From: Agrocybe praecox
Lineage: Eukaryota > Basidiomycota > Agaricomycetes > Agaricales > Agrocybaceae
Direction: 5' to 3'
Assembly (NCBI GenBank): GCA_964017145.1
Contig: OZ024852.1
Span: 2,419,945-2,483,944 of the forward strand
DNA: 64,000 nt
The translations under genes were made by a program, and so were the position numbers. Numbering within the stretch: the stretch's first letter is position 1; the number at the start of each line of letters is the position of its first letter. The notes under the pieces were generated by a model, which did not search any database, had not been told where the DNA came from, and saw only the letters and a program-made list of their open reading frames with translations. This document shows, in pieces, positions 1 to 12,122 of this stretch.

Positions 1-286
1 CTGAGGCAAGGGATATTTGGTCTGCTTTGTTCTGTCCTTAACAGACTGGACGGGTTGAAGGTAGTCTGTGAACAGACTAAGATTGAGTATATATGCGGAA
101 GCGCTCATGACTAATAAATGAAAAGGTTTAAAAGCAGTTCAACATTTGGTCTATTACATACAGTCTCTGATCCTATGGTACATATTCATCATTGAGGAAT
201 GCAAGCGCCCAGGACCATCTCATTGCGTGTTACGACTAGCGCTAAACTACTCTGTCACTCCATAATTTGTATTGAAAATGAGAAAC

Positions 287-2309
287 TCAGAACTTGAATC
301 CACCAGCAAGACCCATTACATTAAGAGGATCGACAGCAGACTTCAAAGCACGTAGTTCAGGAAGATTCCTCCCATACATATCGACTAAAGGTTTGTCAAA
401 AATGGCATAATTCGGATAGACCGAAGACTCAATAATTGCCGCCTGACCTTCATTAACGGCTGCATTGAACACGGTGGTGGCGCTTGTCTTTGCAACCTCA
501 TGGAAGTCTTTATCGAATGATGAGGAGTTCCAGGCGTAGTAAATGTTGAAAGGTAATAAACCCAGTGATCGAACCGGTGGGTAGGCAGTGTTATGAAAAT
601 TATGAGAGTAGATGTTCGGGAGGAAGGGTTCTACTACATAAGAGGCTAAGATTCCACTTTTCGACAAAAGTCAAGTTCCCCAGAACTACCGAAATGTGTT
701 TATTATTGCTGATTTCGAGTCATAAAAAAATGATCTAGAAACTCACAGTCGTTTCATTTAATACCACGTCTAAAAGGGCTGGTGTGATTTGAAGCAAGGA
801 AACGGTATTGTAAACACCACTAAAGCAAATGTGATTGATTAGCGCCCACTACTAGCTTGTAAGCTCGCGTTTGCTTCAAACGTACCGAGTTCCAGCCGTC
901 GCATCGGTCGGGAGAGATTGCACTAGGGACAGGTAACCTCTCGTGCCAACATCTTTAGAGAAAAATGGGATGGAGAGGAAATCATCGAAAATTCCAGCAG
1001 GAGGGTTTGGAGCATCGTAAAACAGGAGCAAAGAGACCACTGGTTGACCGAGGAAGGAATTGTATATCATGATCATCGCGGCCTTTGGATCTGTTACGGA
1101 CGCGCTGAAAGCTGCGGTTGCTGTAGATACGTTGTTTATGAAAGGAGGAGTGATTGTGATCGACCCTCCCTACGAGCGTTTAATCAGCAGGTCGTGCATC
1201 ATTTGGTATCTGCATGACATACCCAAACTTGTGTTTGAGGAAAGGTCTTGAAGGTGAATCGGGTAACAATTCCCTGTAAAGACCTGAGTACTTGTCAAAT
1301 TACTTGCCATAGGAGAACGTACGAAGTTATTTAATCCACCCTGGAAATTTCGTGTATTAGAGTGCCAATGGCAGATGTTGTAAAGCACGCGCAAAAACTT
1401 CACCTTCAGTCCTGAAAATAAAGCAGGGTCTGTAGTCTGAGTGATGGTGGCAATGTTACCATCTGGCTTGACAAGCTCGAAGGCGGTGACAGTATCGATG
1501 GCTAAACCATGCTGATTCGTTTTCCAAGAGTAACCTACATAAAATCGCATCAACCGGGACCCACAGAACTCGGCAAGCATCCATTTTATAACGTACCTCC
1601 ACCGAGGGTGAAGCCAGCTACACCGATTCCGGTAACACGACCACCCACAACGTTGACATTATGAGGGGCCAATGCCGCGTACACGTCGTCCCAGACCAAG
1701 CCAGCGCCTATGACGGCGGTTTGCAAAGTCTCGTTGTACGTCACATCGTTGAAACGAGTCATAGAAATATGAACGCCAGTCGTCGAGGAGAATCCTGGAT
1801 TGAATGAATGTCCTCCACCCTTGACCTATCAAGTATGTTGCCGTTGTTGAGTTCATGAGCAAAACACGAATCGCATGAGCACATACAGCGAATGGTGTTC
1901 GTGTTGCAGCGACGATGCGAAGCTAATGGGAGACTTAGCATACAAATATCCGCCTACAAGAAAAAATTCGTACAATAACACTGACGTCCCTGGCAGTACC
2001 AGGCTCGACTACGCATTTGGAAAGCTGGGTGTTGGAAATTGAATAATGATGAATGCCTCGAACATACTCCGGTTGTCCTAAAAGTGAATTAAGATGCGTA
2101 AGGGAGTTTAAGAAATCAAGAAAATATTTGAGTATCGGCATACCTGGATAGTAAACATCACTCTCTGACGAAATGGCACCTGCAATCGAAATACAAACAT
2201 GGTCGACGGGTGTTCGGGTTTCGTTCAACGGCACCAGGTTATGACTGGCCGCTAAAACAGCAAAAGGCACGTAAGCTAGAATCCTAATAGCAGTAGATAC
2301 CCCGAGCAT
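287..2309 (-). pseudogene. FAD-linked oxidase, BBE type, copy 1 (nonsense codon near 3' end)
   Basis: Secreted flavin oxidase of the berberine-bridge/6-hydroxynicotine-oxidase-like class (PCMH FAD domain plus C-terminal BBE domain). Conceptual splicing gives an N-terminal signal peptide (MLGVSTAIRILAYVPF...), then RTPFA joined to VKGGGHSFNPGFS. The GGGH histidine is the usual site of covalent FAD attachment. Next come GVAGFTLGGG, YSWKTNQHGL, GLKGGLNNF and GIVTRFTF, and the BBE tail ends VDPLNVMGLAGGFKF. About nine short introns are visible. In the exon beginning FWGT, the paralogue at 3144-5151 reads FWGTQLLSKS while this copy has TGA (minus strand; forward tca at 671-673) in place of Gln. 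The product would lose roughly the last 125 residues, including the BBE domain. All other exons look open, so this is a recent pseudogene, a truncated protein or a sequencing error. Family assignment is solid; substrate unknown. Confidence 0.75.
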
Positions 2310-3143
2310 TTCTCTTGGTCACTGGTCAGGCAGTGGAGAGTATGTTTGGAAGCTGAAGGATATAGCCCGGTAACTGGCCTGCACAGTGTATACTGCTGAA
2401 GCGAACAAGAAGAGTCAGGTGACCTATGCAGAGCATTTCTTGTAAGTGTATAATGTTGTAGGGCACATAGAGTATGGGTTCTCATTCTATAGCGAAATGA
2501 GGTAGGAATGAAGCGCTATAGAATCAAACTATTTACAATTCGGTCTTCGGCGCAGCGGCACTTCGGCTCTGGTTTCCAAGTCCAGTCACAGTTTGTGACT
2601 GGGTCACCATCGCCTGCGCTTTCCTTTCCACTCCGGCATCTTGACCGAACACTTATTTTCCATCGCTCGGTCTCCGGCTACGTCTCTATCAAGAATCCCC
2701 GCAATAGCATTTATTCAGCAACGCTAGCAGCGTCAATTTTTTTATGTCCTTAACATTGAAAACTCTGACTCATCAAATCCTATCCGATTTTCATTCTGCA
2801 ACTGTTATCATCTGGCTGCCGGCATATTTGCAGAACCTACTCCTAAAGCGTTGGGATACTACATGCGTCGCGGGAGACTTATGCCCTGGGGGCCTGAGAT
2901 TACAACTGTATGGGCTACCTGTCAGACGATCGGCCAGCTCAGGATCACTTTTGCCCAATTCTTAGCTTCACACATTCTGCTAAAACAGGAATAAATCAGT
3001 GAGACTCAGATTTCCGTCCATCTTATCATGTTCACAGAATTTAAAACACTGCCGCAATAGCGACAGACAAGGATACATATTCATCTACGACTAGCACTAG
3101 ACTACTCTGTCACTCTCCACAATTTGTATTGAAAATGAGAAAC

Positions 3144-5151
3144 TCAGAACTTGAATCCACCAGCAAGACCCATGACATCATGAGGATCAACGGTGGACTT
3201 CAAAGCCCGTAGTTCAAGAAGATTCCTCCCATACATATCGACCAAAGGCTCGTCAAAAATGGCATAATTCGGATAGACCGAGGACCCAATAATTGCCGCC
3301 TGACCTTCATTAAGGGCGGCATTGAATATAGTGGTAGCGCTTGTCTTTGCAGCCTCGTGAAAGTCTGTATCGAATGATGAAGAATTCCAGGCGAAGGCGA
3401 TATGGAAAGGTAGTAACCCCAATGATCGAACCGGTGGGTAAGCAGTGGGTTCGGAATTATGAGAGTAGATGTCCGGGAGGAAGGGTTCGACAGCGTAAGA
3501 GATCAGGAAAGCACTTTTTGATAGTAGTTGAGTTCCCCAGAACTACCGGGAAGCATCTATTGCTGATCTCGTATGGAATGAATAAAGGAACTCACTGTTG
3601 TTTCATTCAATATCACGTCCAAAAGGGCTGGTGTGATTTGAAGCAAGGAAACGGTATTGTAAACACCCCTAGAGCAAATATGATTTATTAGCGCCTAACA
3701 CTAGGTAAGCTCACGTTTGCTTCAAACGTACCGAGTTCCAGCCGTCGATTCAGATGTAAAAGATTGCACTAGGGACAGGAAATCCCTCGTACTGACATCT
3801 TTAGAGAAAAATGGGATGGCGAGGAAATCATCAAAGATTCCAGCAGGAGGGTTCGGAGCGTCGTAAAATAGGAGCAAAGAGACCACTGGTTGACCGAGGA
3901 AGGAATTGTATGCCGTGATAATCGCAGCTTTTGGATCGATTACGGATGCGCTGAAAGCTGCGGTGGCTGCAGATACGTTGTTTATGAAAGGTGGAGTGAT
4001 TGTGATCGGCCCTCCCTACGAGGGCTTGATCAGCAGGTCGTGCATCTTTTGGTACCTGCATGACATACCCAGACTTGTGTTTGAGGAAAGGTCTGGAAGG
4101 TGAATCGGGTAACAATTCCCTGTAAAGACCTGAGTACTCGTCAAATTATTTGCCATAAGAGAACGTACGAAGTTATTCAATCCACCCTACAAAATTCGTG
4201 TATTAGAGTGCCAATCGCAGATGTTGTAAATCACGCGCAAGAACCTCACCTTCAGTCCTGAAAATAAAGCAGGGTCTGTATTTTGGGTGATGGTGGCAAC
4301 ATTACCATCTGGCTTGACAAGCTCGAAAGCGGTGACAGTATCAATAGTCAAACCATGCTGATTCGTTTTCCAAGAGTAACCTACATAAAATCACATCATC
4401 CGTGACTCACAGCACTTCGCAAGCACCCATTTTGAAACATACCTCCACCGAGCGTGAAGCCAGCTACACCGATTCCGGTAACACGACTACCCACAACGTT
4501 GACATTATGAGGAGCCAATGCCGCATATACGTCGTCCCAGATCAAGCCAGCGCCTACGACGGCGGTTTGTAAGGTCTCGTTGTACGTCACATCGTTAAAA
4601 CGAGTCATAAAAATGTGGACGCCAGTCGTCGAGGAGAATCCTGGATTGGTTGCATGTCCTCCACCCTTGACCTATCAAGTATGTTGCAGTCGTTGAGCTC
4701 ACGAGCAAAATATGATTCTGATCAGCGCATACAGCGAATGGTGTTTGTGTTGCAGCGACGATGCGAAGCTAATGGGCAACTTAGCACAGAGATACCAGCC
4801 TACAGGAAACATCTCATACAATAACACCGACGTCCCTGGCAATACCGGGCTCGACTACGCATTTGGAAAGCTGGGTGCTGGAAATCGAGAAATGATGAAT
4901 GCCTCGAATATACTCTGGTTGTCCTAAAAGTGAATTATGACATATACAGGAGTTTAATGGAGGAAATATTTGAGTATCGGCATACCTGGATAGTAAACGT
5001 CGCTTTCTGACGAAATGGAACCTGCAATCGAAAGACAAACACGGTCAACGGGTGTTTGGGTTTCGTTCAACGGTACCAGGTTATGACTGGCCGCTAAAAC
5101 AGCAAAAGGCAGGTAAACCAGAGTCCTAATAGAAGTATATATCCCGAGCAT
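3144..5151 (-). CDS. FAD-linked oxidase, BBE type, copy 2 (intact)
   Basis: Tandem paralogue of the neighbouring copy, same strand, same intron positions, no stop found after conceptual splicing (roughly 490 residues). It begins MLGIYTSIRTLVYLPFAVLA (signal peptide, so secreted). It contains VKGGGHATNPGFSSTTGVHI, with the His of GGGH expected to bind FAD covalently, then VTGIGVAGFTLGGG, YSWKTNQHGLTIDTV, GLKGGLNNF and GPITITPPFINNVSAA. The BBE tail is YGRNLLELRALKS and ends MGLAGGFKF. Enzymes of this family oxidise alcohols, sugars or alkaloid-like substrates with O2, giving H2O2; which substrate applies here cannot be read from the sequence. Start is the first ATG before the signal peptide; the first intron (gtatgc...ttttag) follows YYPG. 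Several introns are still alignable with those of copy 1, so the duplication is fairly recent. Confidence 0.85.
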
Positions 5152-5746
5152 TTCTCTTGGTCAGGCAGTGGAGAGTGTTTGGAAGCTGAGCGCTGAAAGG
5201 TATTCTCTCGAGTCACTGCTTTGATTTTGGATCTATACTTTTTCGGGCAAAAATATGTCTATATTTGGATCATTCACGTGACGTTTAATTTCTGTTGGCA
5301 TTTGCCAGTGGCCCACTGGTGCCGATTTAAAGGTATGTAGTAAAGCACTAGAAAATCGAAATTGAACTCTCCGTGGAAAAGAACACAAGGTCAGGAAGGC
5401 GGTATCAAGTCTATAGAACGACATGGCGACTTTCAATCTTCTTTATTCCTACGGGGCTTAGAACAGACATGCATTGCTGTTCAATCGTGTCACATCGTCC
5501 GCATTTGTTATCATAGCCTTTGATTCCATTAACAGCACGATGTGTGATTCAGAATCATTGAACGGGGAACAAATTTAAAAGGCGATGCACTTTTTAAATA
5601 AAAGCTTTCTTTTATACCTACTCAAGCTTCCAATGTTGTCGTAAAACACGCGTCTTCATGTAATGCGTTGATTTACTTGTTCGAAGAAGCTTGATATACA
5701 GTGGTTGGGTATAAGAGCAGATTAATTTACACGAGGACAGTCGTTG
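5152..5746. other. Intergenic, upstream of the oxidase pair
   Basis: AT-rich spacer with no gene I can support. It holds the promoter side of oxidase copy 2 and the 3' flank of the methyltransferase. Short open frames here (for example 5233-5436, minus) have no recognisable content. Confidence 0.5.
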
Positions 5747-6821
5747 TCACTCTTTCCAACCTACAAAAATCACATAATGTTTGCCTAGGAAGCTGTTCGG
5801 AACGCGCCAGACTTGCCAACCAGGAAGCTTGAGCCAGGCCTCGAGAAATTCGAGCATGACATCTGATGCACGGAGTTCAGATACGACCACCGCAGTTGTC
5901 TTTCCTGGAGTGCAGAGATAATCAAGGGTAGCCAAGAAAGGTGGTATAAGAGTGGGATGGTATATGCAGTCAACTGCGAGGATCAGGTCAACTAGGTTTT
6001 CAGACACATCATACAATTTTGAGCGTTGAGCAGGAGAAGTAGATTGGATGGCTATCCAGTCTAGTTCCGCAACCGAGACCTTGGAGGATTGTCCGCCTCC
6101 TGGCGAGTTGTGAGTGACGTTCTTTTGGATTAGTGGAATAAGAGGCGCAATGTCCGTCGCCGTGTAATGGCCCACCAAAGGTGAGAGTGCGATGCTCAAC
6201 AATCCAGTTCCAGAACTGTGTTTCGGAATGAGAACATGCCACCTCGATAAAAGGCACAGAACATACCCGAGCTCAACCACGTTCTGCGACTGCAGCGCCT
6301 CACGGTCAAAGAGGCTCGCAGCTTCACCAGAATAATACTGGTGAAGGACCAGTTGAGCGAAATCACGGCTAATACGGTTAGAACTAAACATCAACGACAC
6401 TGGGAGGAGCCCGCAGCTGACCTTGCTTTCCACAGCACGCTTCCAGTATCGCCTTTGCGGCTCCGTAGTGCAGTCTTGTCTTGCAGCAGTTCAATCTCTA
6501 TCGTCTTCTCCAAAGGCTTTGCTGGCTTTCGTGCCTTCGGTCGAATCGGACGGGCACCCAACACATCAGTCACCTCGAATTTGACTTCGAGCACATCCTT
6601 GTGCGAGTCCACGTAGCCTAGTCCACGAAACCTGTCACTATCCGTCGTTTTATTGTCTGTGATCTGCATCTCCGAGTACAGAATGAAGATCTGCCGCAGT
6701 CAAGTTTGAATTAATGAATAAAACGCGTACTTCATGATGTACTCACATCTTCATCGGCATCTATGACGCGCTCGCTGTCCGCTGATAGAAAGACGGCTCC
6801 TTTTTGAAGGAGATTTTCCAT
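5747..6821 (-). CDS. METTL21/Rkm5-like protein-lysine methyltransferase
   Basis: Class I SAM-dependent methyltransferase of the family-16 (METTL21/VCPKMT/yeast Rkm5-Efm) group, which methylates lysines on ribosomal proteins, elongation factors or chaperones in the cytosol. Four exons join as MENLLQKGAVFLSADS..DADED | MQITDNKT..VLWKAS | RDFAQLVLHQYYSGEA..VVELG | SGTGLLSIALSPLV. This places motif I as ELGSGTG. Post-motif I (HYTATDI) and the family signature LILAVDCIYHPTLIPPFL, equivalent to the DxxY region, follow; the end is KHYVIFVGWKE. Splices: 6746/6747 donor gtgagt, phase-2 joint AG|C before RDF, and GG|T inside motif I. The start at 6821 was chosen because an ATG at 6832 is out of frame. 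The SVLWKASRDFAQLV stretch matches Rkm5-type proteins best, but the exact orthologue and substrate are uncertain. Confidence 0.85.
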
Positions 6822-7954
6822 GATAAGGTCATGGTTCAAGAGATGAAGAGTTCAATCTTGATTTGAATCACAAATGGCCGGAACGGAGCGGACTCGGCAC
6901 ACTGATACATCGCCATTGGAATTGAAATATTGACGACGAATAATTTTACTGAGGTATGTATGTAGTACGAATCCATCGTATTCCAAATTATTTTTCAATG
7001 GGTCCCAATGGACCTCGTTCTTTGGCAACTGCCTTTGTGTTTGAGTCAGAGGTGAGGTTCATCTTGCGGACTTAACCACTTCCCTAGAGGACAAGACGGC
7101 TATACCAACACTGGTTCAGACACTGCTGAACCAACCTTCGCACAGCTTCCTGCGCATTAGTCATTCCATGTGCGCTTTTGCTCTGGTGTAGAAAGGGAAG
7201 TCTGTACTCTGGTTTACCATGATGGCGAGCGCTCAAATGCGTGGTACCGCGCCTCTGGTCGTCATGAGCGCTACAATCACGGAAATAGAAACATACGAAT
7301 GAAAGCAAGAATGGTGGGGGTTGCATTCCTTCTTTTTCCAGAAATATGACCCTAAAATTACTCTGATCGAGTAAAATGCAAACCAAAAAAGCAGCTGAGG
7401 CATGAACGATGTCATGAGGACGACGTCAGAGGCTGTTCCGACCAGCAACGGACTTGCACATGCAACGAACACTCGTTCCGAGCGATCACACATAAGAAAC
7501 ATGAGGCCACCGCCAGCTACAGTCTTTTGTTTCTAGGACTTGAAATGTAGCTAGTATAGTTTGACTTTGACTTTGACTTTGATTTTGACTTTACCGAAAA
7601 TTCGACTCTCGGTACCGGGGAGAGAGGTTTCTATTGAAGATCGCAAAATTAGTAGGCATTTTGTCGCTTGTTCCAACATGGTAAAGTCCGTTATCTGCTG
7701 GATCTATGTTCAATTTACTGTTAATGTGATGAAGATGAGGGCTATGGCTCAAGAAGAGAATGCCGGTGAGCTGGACGGGTATTCCAAGTTTGGTATGCAC
7801 GTGAAGACAGGACCGTGGCCCGGAAAGATTACTTGAAAGCTTGTCGTGAACGCTCACTTTACTCTTCATAAATACCCTTTACCACCCCAGCAACACTCTT
7901 TTTTAAAGAGTTCCTGCATACGCTGGCACACTAGGCCGCTTGAAAAGCTGGGCG
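6822..7954. other. Intergenic, with a short TTTGAC microsatellite
   Basis: Divergent promoter region between the methyltransferase and the F-BAR/RhoGAP gene. It contains a six-base tandem repeat (TTTGAC with one variant unit) at about 7559-7594. Open frames on both strands around 7084-7869 lack recognisable motifs and are not supported as genes. Confidence 0.5.
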
Positions 7955-10870
7955 ATGGCAGACGACGCATACACCTCATCGACAACGACTGCTTGGGATG
8001 ATCAGCAGTCTTCCGAAATTCATACTAGCTCATACGGTCGTCCATCGTTTCAGTCTTTGGATTCAGTAGAAGAAGATCCTTCACACCAAGGGCCTCTGGG
8101 ACTGTCAGTACCTCCACAACCTCTCTCAAGCGCAGAGTCTACGGGAAAGCCGCCGTCATTGCAACCATGGCGGGAGAGTCATGCCGCAGCGTTCATGGAC
8201 ACGTTATCCAGCATAAATACTGGCCAGGCGCCAAGTCTTGTAGAGCCCACGTTCGATGAGAATGTCCTAAGAGCTTTATGCGAACTGGACGTAAGCATGC
8301 TCTATTCTATTTCACCATGTACTTTGTCCAGTTTTTCACATACTGCCCCTCTCCAGTGCGGTGTGCCATTACTACTTGATCGGATAAAACAGGGCATAGT
8401 TTCATGTCGAGTGAGTTGAATTTGTTTCGATATGAGCGAATTTCTCTCTAACTCATTCATGTTCGTTCATGCTCCCAGGAAGCGTCGGTATTCTTCAAGA
8501 AAAGGGCTCTAATAGAAGACGAATATGGGAAGACGCTGCAGAAGCTAGCTCGGTCTACTTCTGAAGTGTATGCTCTTAACGATGGGAAAGCTGGGTACGT
8601 ATTACAATACACTGCTTATACACAGGCTCATACTTCGGAACAGATCTTTCGTGTCAGCCTGGCAGTCTTCTATGCGTATCCACGAATCAATGGCCGATAA
8701 TAGAATAAGATTTGCTCAACGCCTAAATGAAATGAGCGAGGAACTGGGGAATCTTGTTAAGGAGGTCGACAAAAATAGGAAGCAGGTGTGTATCTTTCTA
8801 TCATAATGATGTTGATATTGTGAAGTTGCTAATCTATCAATACCTTTTTAGACTAAAGACCTTGCTACAAGATACGAGAGAGCTCTCCAGGAATCAGAGG
8901 GCCTGACTGAGAAGTGCAAGAACCGGTTAGACTTTACTTCAGAAGAACTCGAACGGGTGCTTCTTCAAAAAGAGGGCGAATCGTTTAAAGACACTGGGAT
9001 GCAAAGTCGAGGGGGTCATGCAGGAGGAAAACGCGCCATTGGCAAAGCCGTGGCCAAAGGCGGACTGCTTTTGAAGGGCAAGAATCCTGGAAATGTACAC
9101 ATTGTTTATCAGTCGCATGACATGGAGAAATCTAGACTAACGTCAACATTAAACAGATCCAAAGACAGGAAGATGATATACGGTCGAGATTATCAACCGC
9201 GTCAGACCAGTATAGGAAGGCTATGACTGAAACGCAGGCCATGAGGCAGGAGTACTTCAACTTTCAATTGCCCCGGATACTGCGCGTACGTGACCATTTT
9301 TTATATTCCGACATCTTATCCTCATCTCCATCCATCACAGGCGCTGAAGGAGTGCGCAGACGAAATTGACCTCGGGACTCAGTATCATCTGACAAGATAT
9401 GCTTTCTTATTCGAGAGTATCGTCTTGAGTGACGGTACAACTTTGGTACCTCCATCGGAAGAAGGTGCGTTCCACTTTGCCATTACAAGTATCATTGACT
9501 GGAATGAACTGATGATCACCTAAACCCAAATACAGGCCTTGGCTTGAAGGCTACCATAGAGACGATAGACAACCGTGCTGATTTCAAGACATATATGCAA
9601 AACTATGCCTTTGCACGGGGTAATGCTCCTCCACGCGGGCCACGACGCGAGGGTCCGTCTGAAGAGGGCTTCGTAAGTTCTTCGTTCTTCGTGTTTATGC
9701 CAAAAGCAAACAACACACTGCGGTTCCAGCTTCCTCCTCTGCCGACAATAGGTGACAAGATGCATAATCATCCCCCGGTGCAGACGCCCGCTTCGGCTGT
9801 GGCGAATGGGCATGGCTTTAATGGCACTACTACTAGTATGGACAGGGGACGGCCTACTTTTGGTGTTGAGTTAGCTGAACAAATGACGCGCGACAATGTG
9901 GAGGTCCCTCCGATTATGGTCAAGTGCTGCGAGGCTATAGAAAAATATGGTATACAATCGCAGGGTATCTATCGGGTCAGCGGCATGACGAGCAAAGTCG
10001 CCAATCTGAAGCAAAGATTAGAAAAAGGTACGTTGTCAAAAAAACGCCCTATCATTTGTCTTTTTTCTTTTCTTCTTTATAAATGGATGATAAACCCTGT
10101 GACCTCATTCTAATTCTTTATTTTTTCCCCATTCTTTTTTGGCTTTTGCCTCAATTATAGACCTGGATTCGGTTGATTTAGATGCACCTGAATGGTCGGC
10201 AGATATAAATAACGTCGCGAGCGTTCTAAAGATGTGGTTACGTGAATTGCCTGACCCATTGATGACTACCGTTCTACATCAAGGATTCATCGAAGCTGCT
10301 AGTAAGTTTTTCGTTTCTTGTGGGAATGCAAGACCTCTGACGGAGAATTAATCCTTGCTTCCTTTCAGAAATTGAAAATGACAGACTGCGGCATATCCGG
10401 CTTCATGAGCGAGTGAACGACCTTCCTGATCCCAATTACGCGACGTTGAAATATTTCCTGGGTCACCTGCATCGGTGAGTAAACCTTACTTTTGCTCCCC
10501 GACCTGACGGGGAAATTATCAGCTAGCCAAGACGATGATGATAACTGACGACTCAATTTTGTTTTCCTTCTTGCGTGATTGTACAATAGGATAAACCAAC
10601 ATTCCGCAGATAATTCCATGTCCATGCAAAACCTCGCGATCGTATTCGGGCCAACTCTATTTGGTCAACACGTATCGGCGAATGGCCAAGGAGGGGTCAT
10701 GGCAGACCAGTCTCTTCAGAATACGGTCCGAGTTTTCTCCTTAATTGATAGCTCGTGTCAAATTGGACTGACATATGCCTTTTTTTCTGCCCCTTGCATC
10801 TCGCTCTCTGCAGGCAATTGAAACGATTCTCAACCACTTTACAGATATCTTTATCGACGAATCAGAATGA
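7955..10870 (+). CDS. F-BAR and RhoGAP domain protein (Rgd1-like)
   Basis: GTPase-activating protein for Rho-family GTPases that also binds membranes. The yeast relative Rgd1 acts on Rho3/Rho4 in polarity, bud growth and cytokinesis. N-terminal low-complexity region (MADDAYTSSTTTAWDDQQSS), then an F-BAR/FCH domain (DRIKQGIVSC, EASVFFKKRALIEDEYGKTL, KAGSFVSAWQSSMRIHESMA, coiled coil to about LTRYAFLFESIVLSDG). A linker follows, then RhoGAP: GVELAEQM, arginine finger in SQGIYRVSG, LKMWLRELPDPLM, NLAIVFGPTL. The last exon reads AIETILNHFTDIFIDESE and stops at 10868-10870. At least ten exons; the length is about 650 residues, similar to Rgd1. The ATG at 7955 is used; an upstream in-frame codon at 7940 is TTG. 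The donor at 10725 (gtccga) is weak but the joint restores the expected RhoGAP end. Confidence 0.9.
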
Positions 10871-12122
10871 TCCCTTTTTCGCCTTTTCACGTTCATCCAC
10901 TAGGGTTGTTTTGCTTGCTCGTGGCCGCTCGGACTTGATTTTTTCCTTTCTTTCAATTTGCTACCTGTCGTGCGTCTCCGACGCACGCACGTACATACAT
11001 ATCTTCCCCTTCTTTATTTTGCTGGTATACCCACCCATACATACACCACACACACACGCCGCCTTATGCTCCCTCTCCATCTCCATCTCACTCACTCACC
11101 CGTATTCGCACCGCGCATGCTTTGGTCAAAGACGCTTTTATTACATTTATTCCTTTCCTCCCTTCTTACTCCCCTTCTTACTCCTTTTCTTCCCTTTTGT
11201 TTCTCTCTCTCTCTCTGCGTAGTATATCCAATCCAATCCAATCGAACCCCAAACCCATGTAATCACCGACTAACTATCTCACTGAACCCCGTGTATCAAG
11301 AAATTGTTCCTTCTCAAGTTTTCTCAAGTATTAAGAGCTAAAGCTGTGTTCCTTTCTTCTTTCTTTCTTTCATGTCTTAGTATTGTTAGTATTAGTAGGT
11401 ATCACTACGTAGTATTTATTCCATCTTTTCTTTCTCTCGCTCTCGCCAAAACCTCCTGAATCCGTACAGTAGTTGTAATAGTTATTCGTTAGTTAGTATG
11501 GTTGCCATATTTTCATATATTTTTACTGCGTCATCGTGAGTGACGGATGGTAAGAAGTCCAACATTCAATTCCCAACGAGTCGTAAGTATACATTCATTC
11601 ATTCAGAAGTAAGTATAAAACTTCGGTAAGTACTATATTGAATAGTCGGATCTTTAGACTTTGATTCTGTGTGTGAATATCGTCTTTCTGTATTCTGTAT
11701 TCTACAGTATGACATTGACATGGCATGACGCCTATATGTATATTTATATAGTATATACAATGCACTGTGTACTGTATGTAAGTATATGTGAGCACCCTGA
11801 AATAAGATATCGTTAGCTTGAATGGCATGAGCCTGCCTCATCCTCCCCGCCCCCGCGGATATCCACCCGTTTAGCTTTGTCAACTTAAATCATGATATGA
11901 TATCAACGATATCTGAACAACGCGAAAGGGAGAACGGAATGTGAATACCACGAAACCAGCTCCAAGAATGTCTGGCTAGGTACCTAAAAGAAAGATCATG
12001 AAATGACTTGTGGCCTACGTAGCTCGGAAAATCAGAATTGCGTGTCGGTTAAGTGGCTGATACCATAACACACCTCGATGTGATGTATTATACCCGTGGC
12101 CATACGTAAGTGCGTGCGTGTG
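10871..12122. other. Intergenic, pyrimidine-rich then AT-rich
   Basis: Holds the 3' region of the RhoGAP gene, with long C/T-rich runs (about 10,930-11,220 and 11,350-11,460), followed by AT-rich DNA with tta/gta repeats up to the end of the F-box gene. Long open frames here come from low-complexity composition. No gene supported. Confidence 0.5.

Noticed and set aside
10755..11341. Two long frames rich in Leu, Ser, Phe and His after the RhoGAP gene
   Set aside because: They translate C/T-rich 3' flank; no start context, motif or splice partner.
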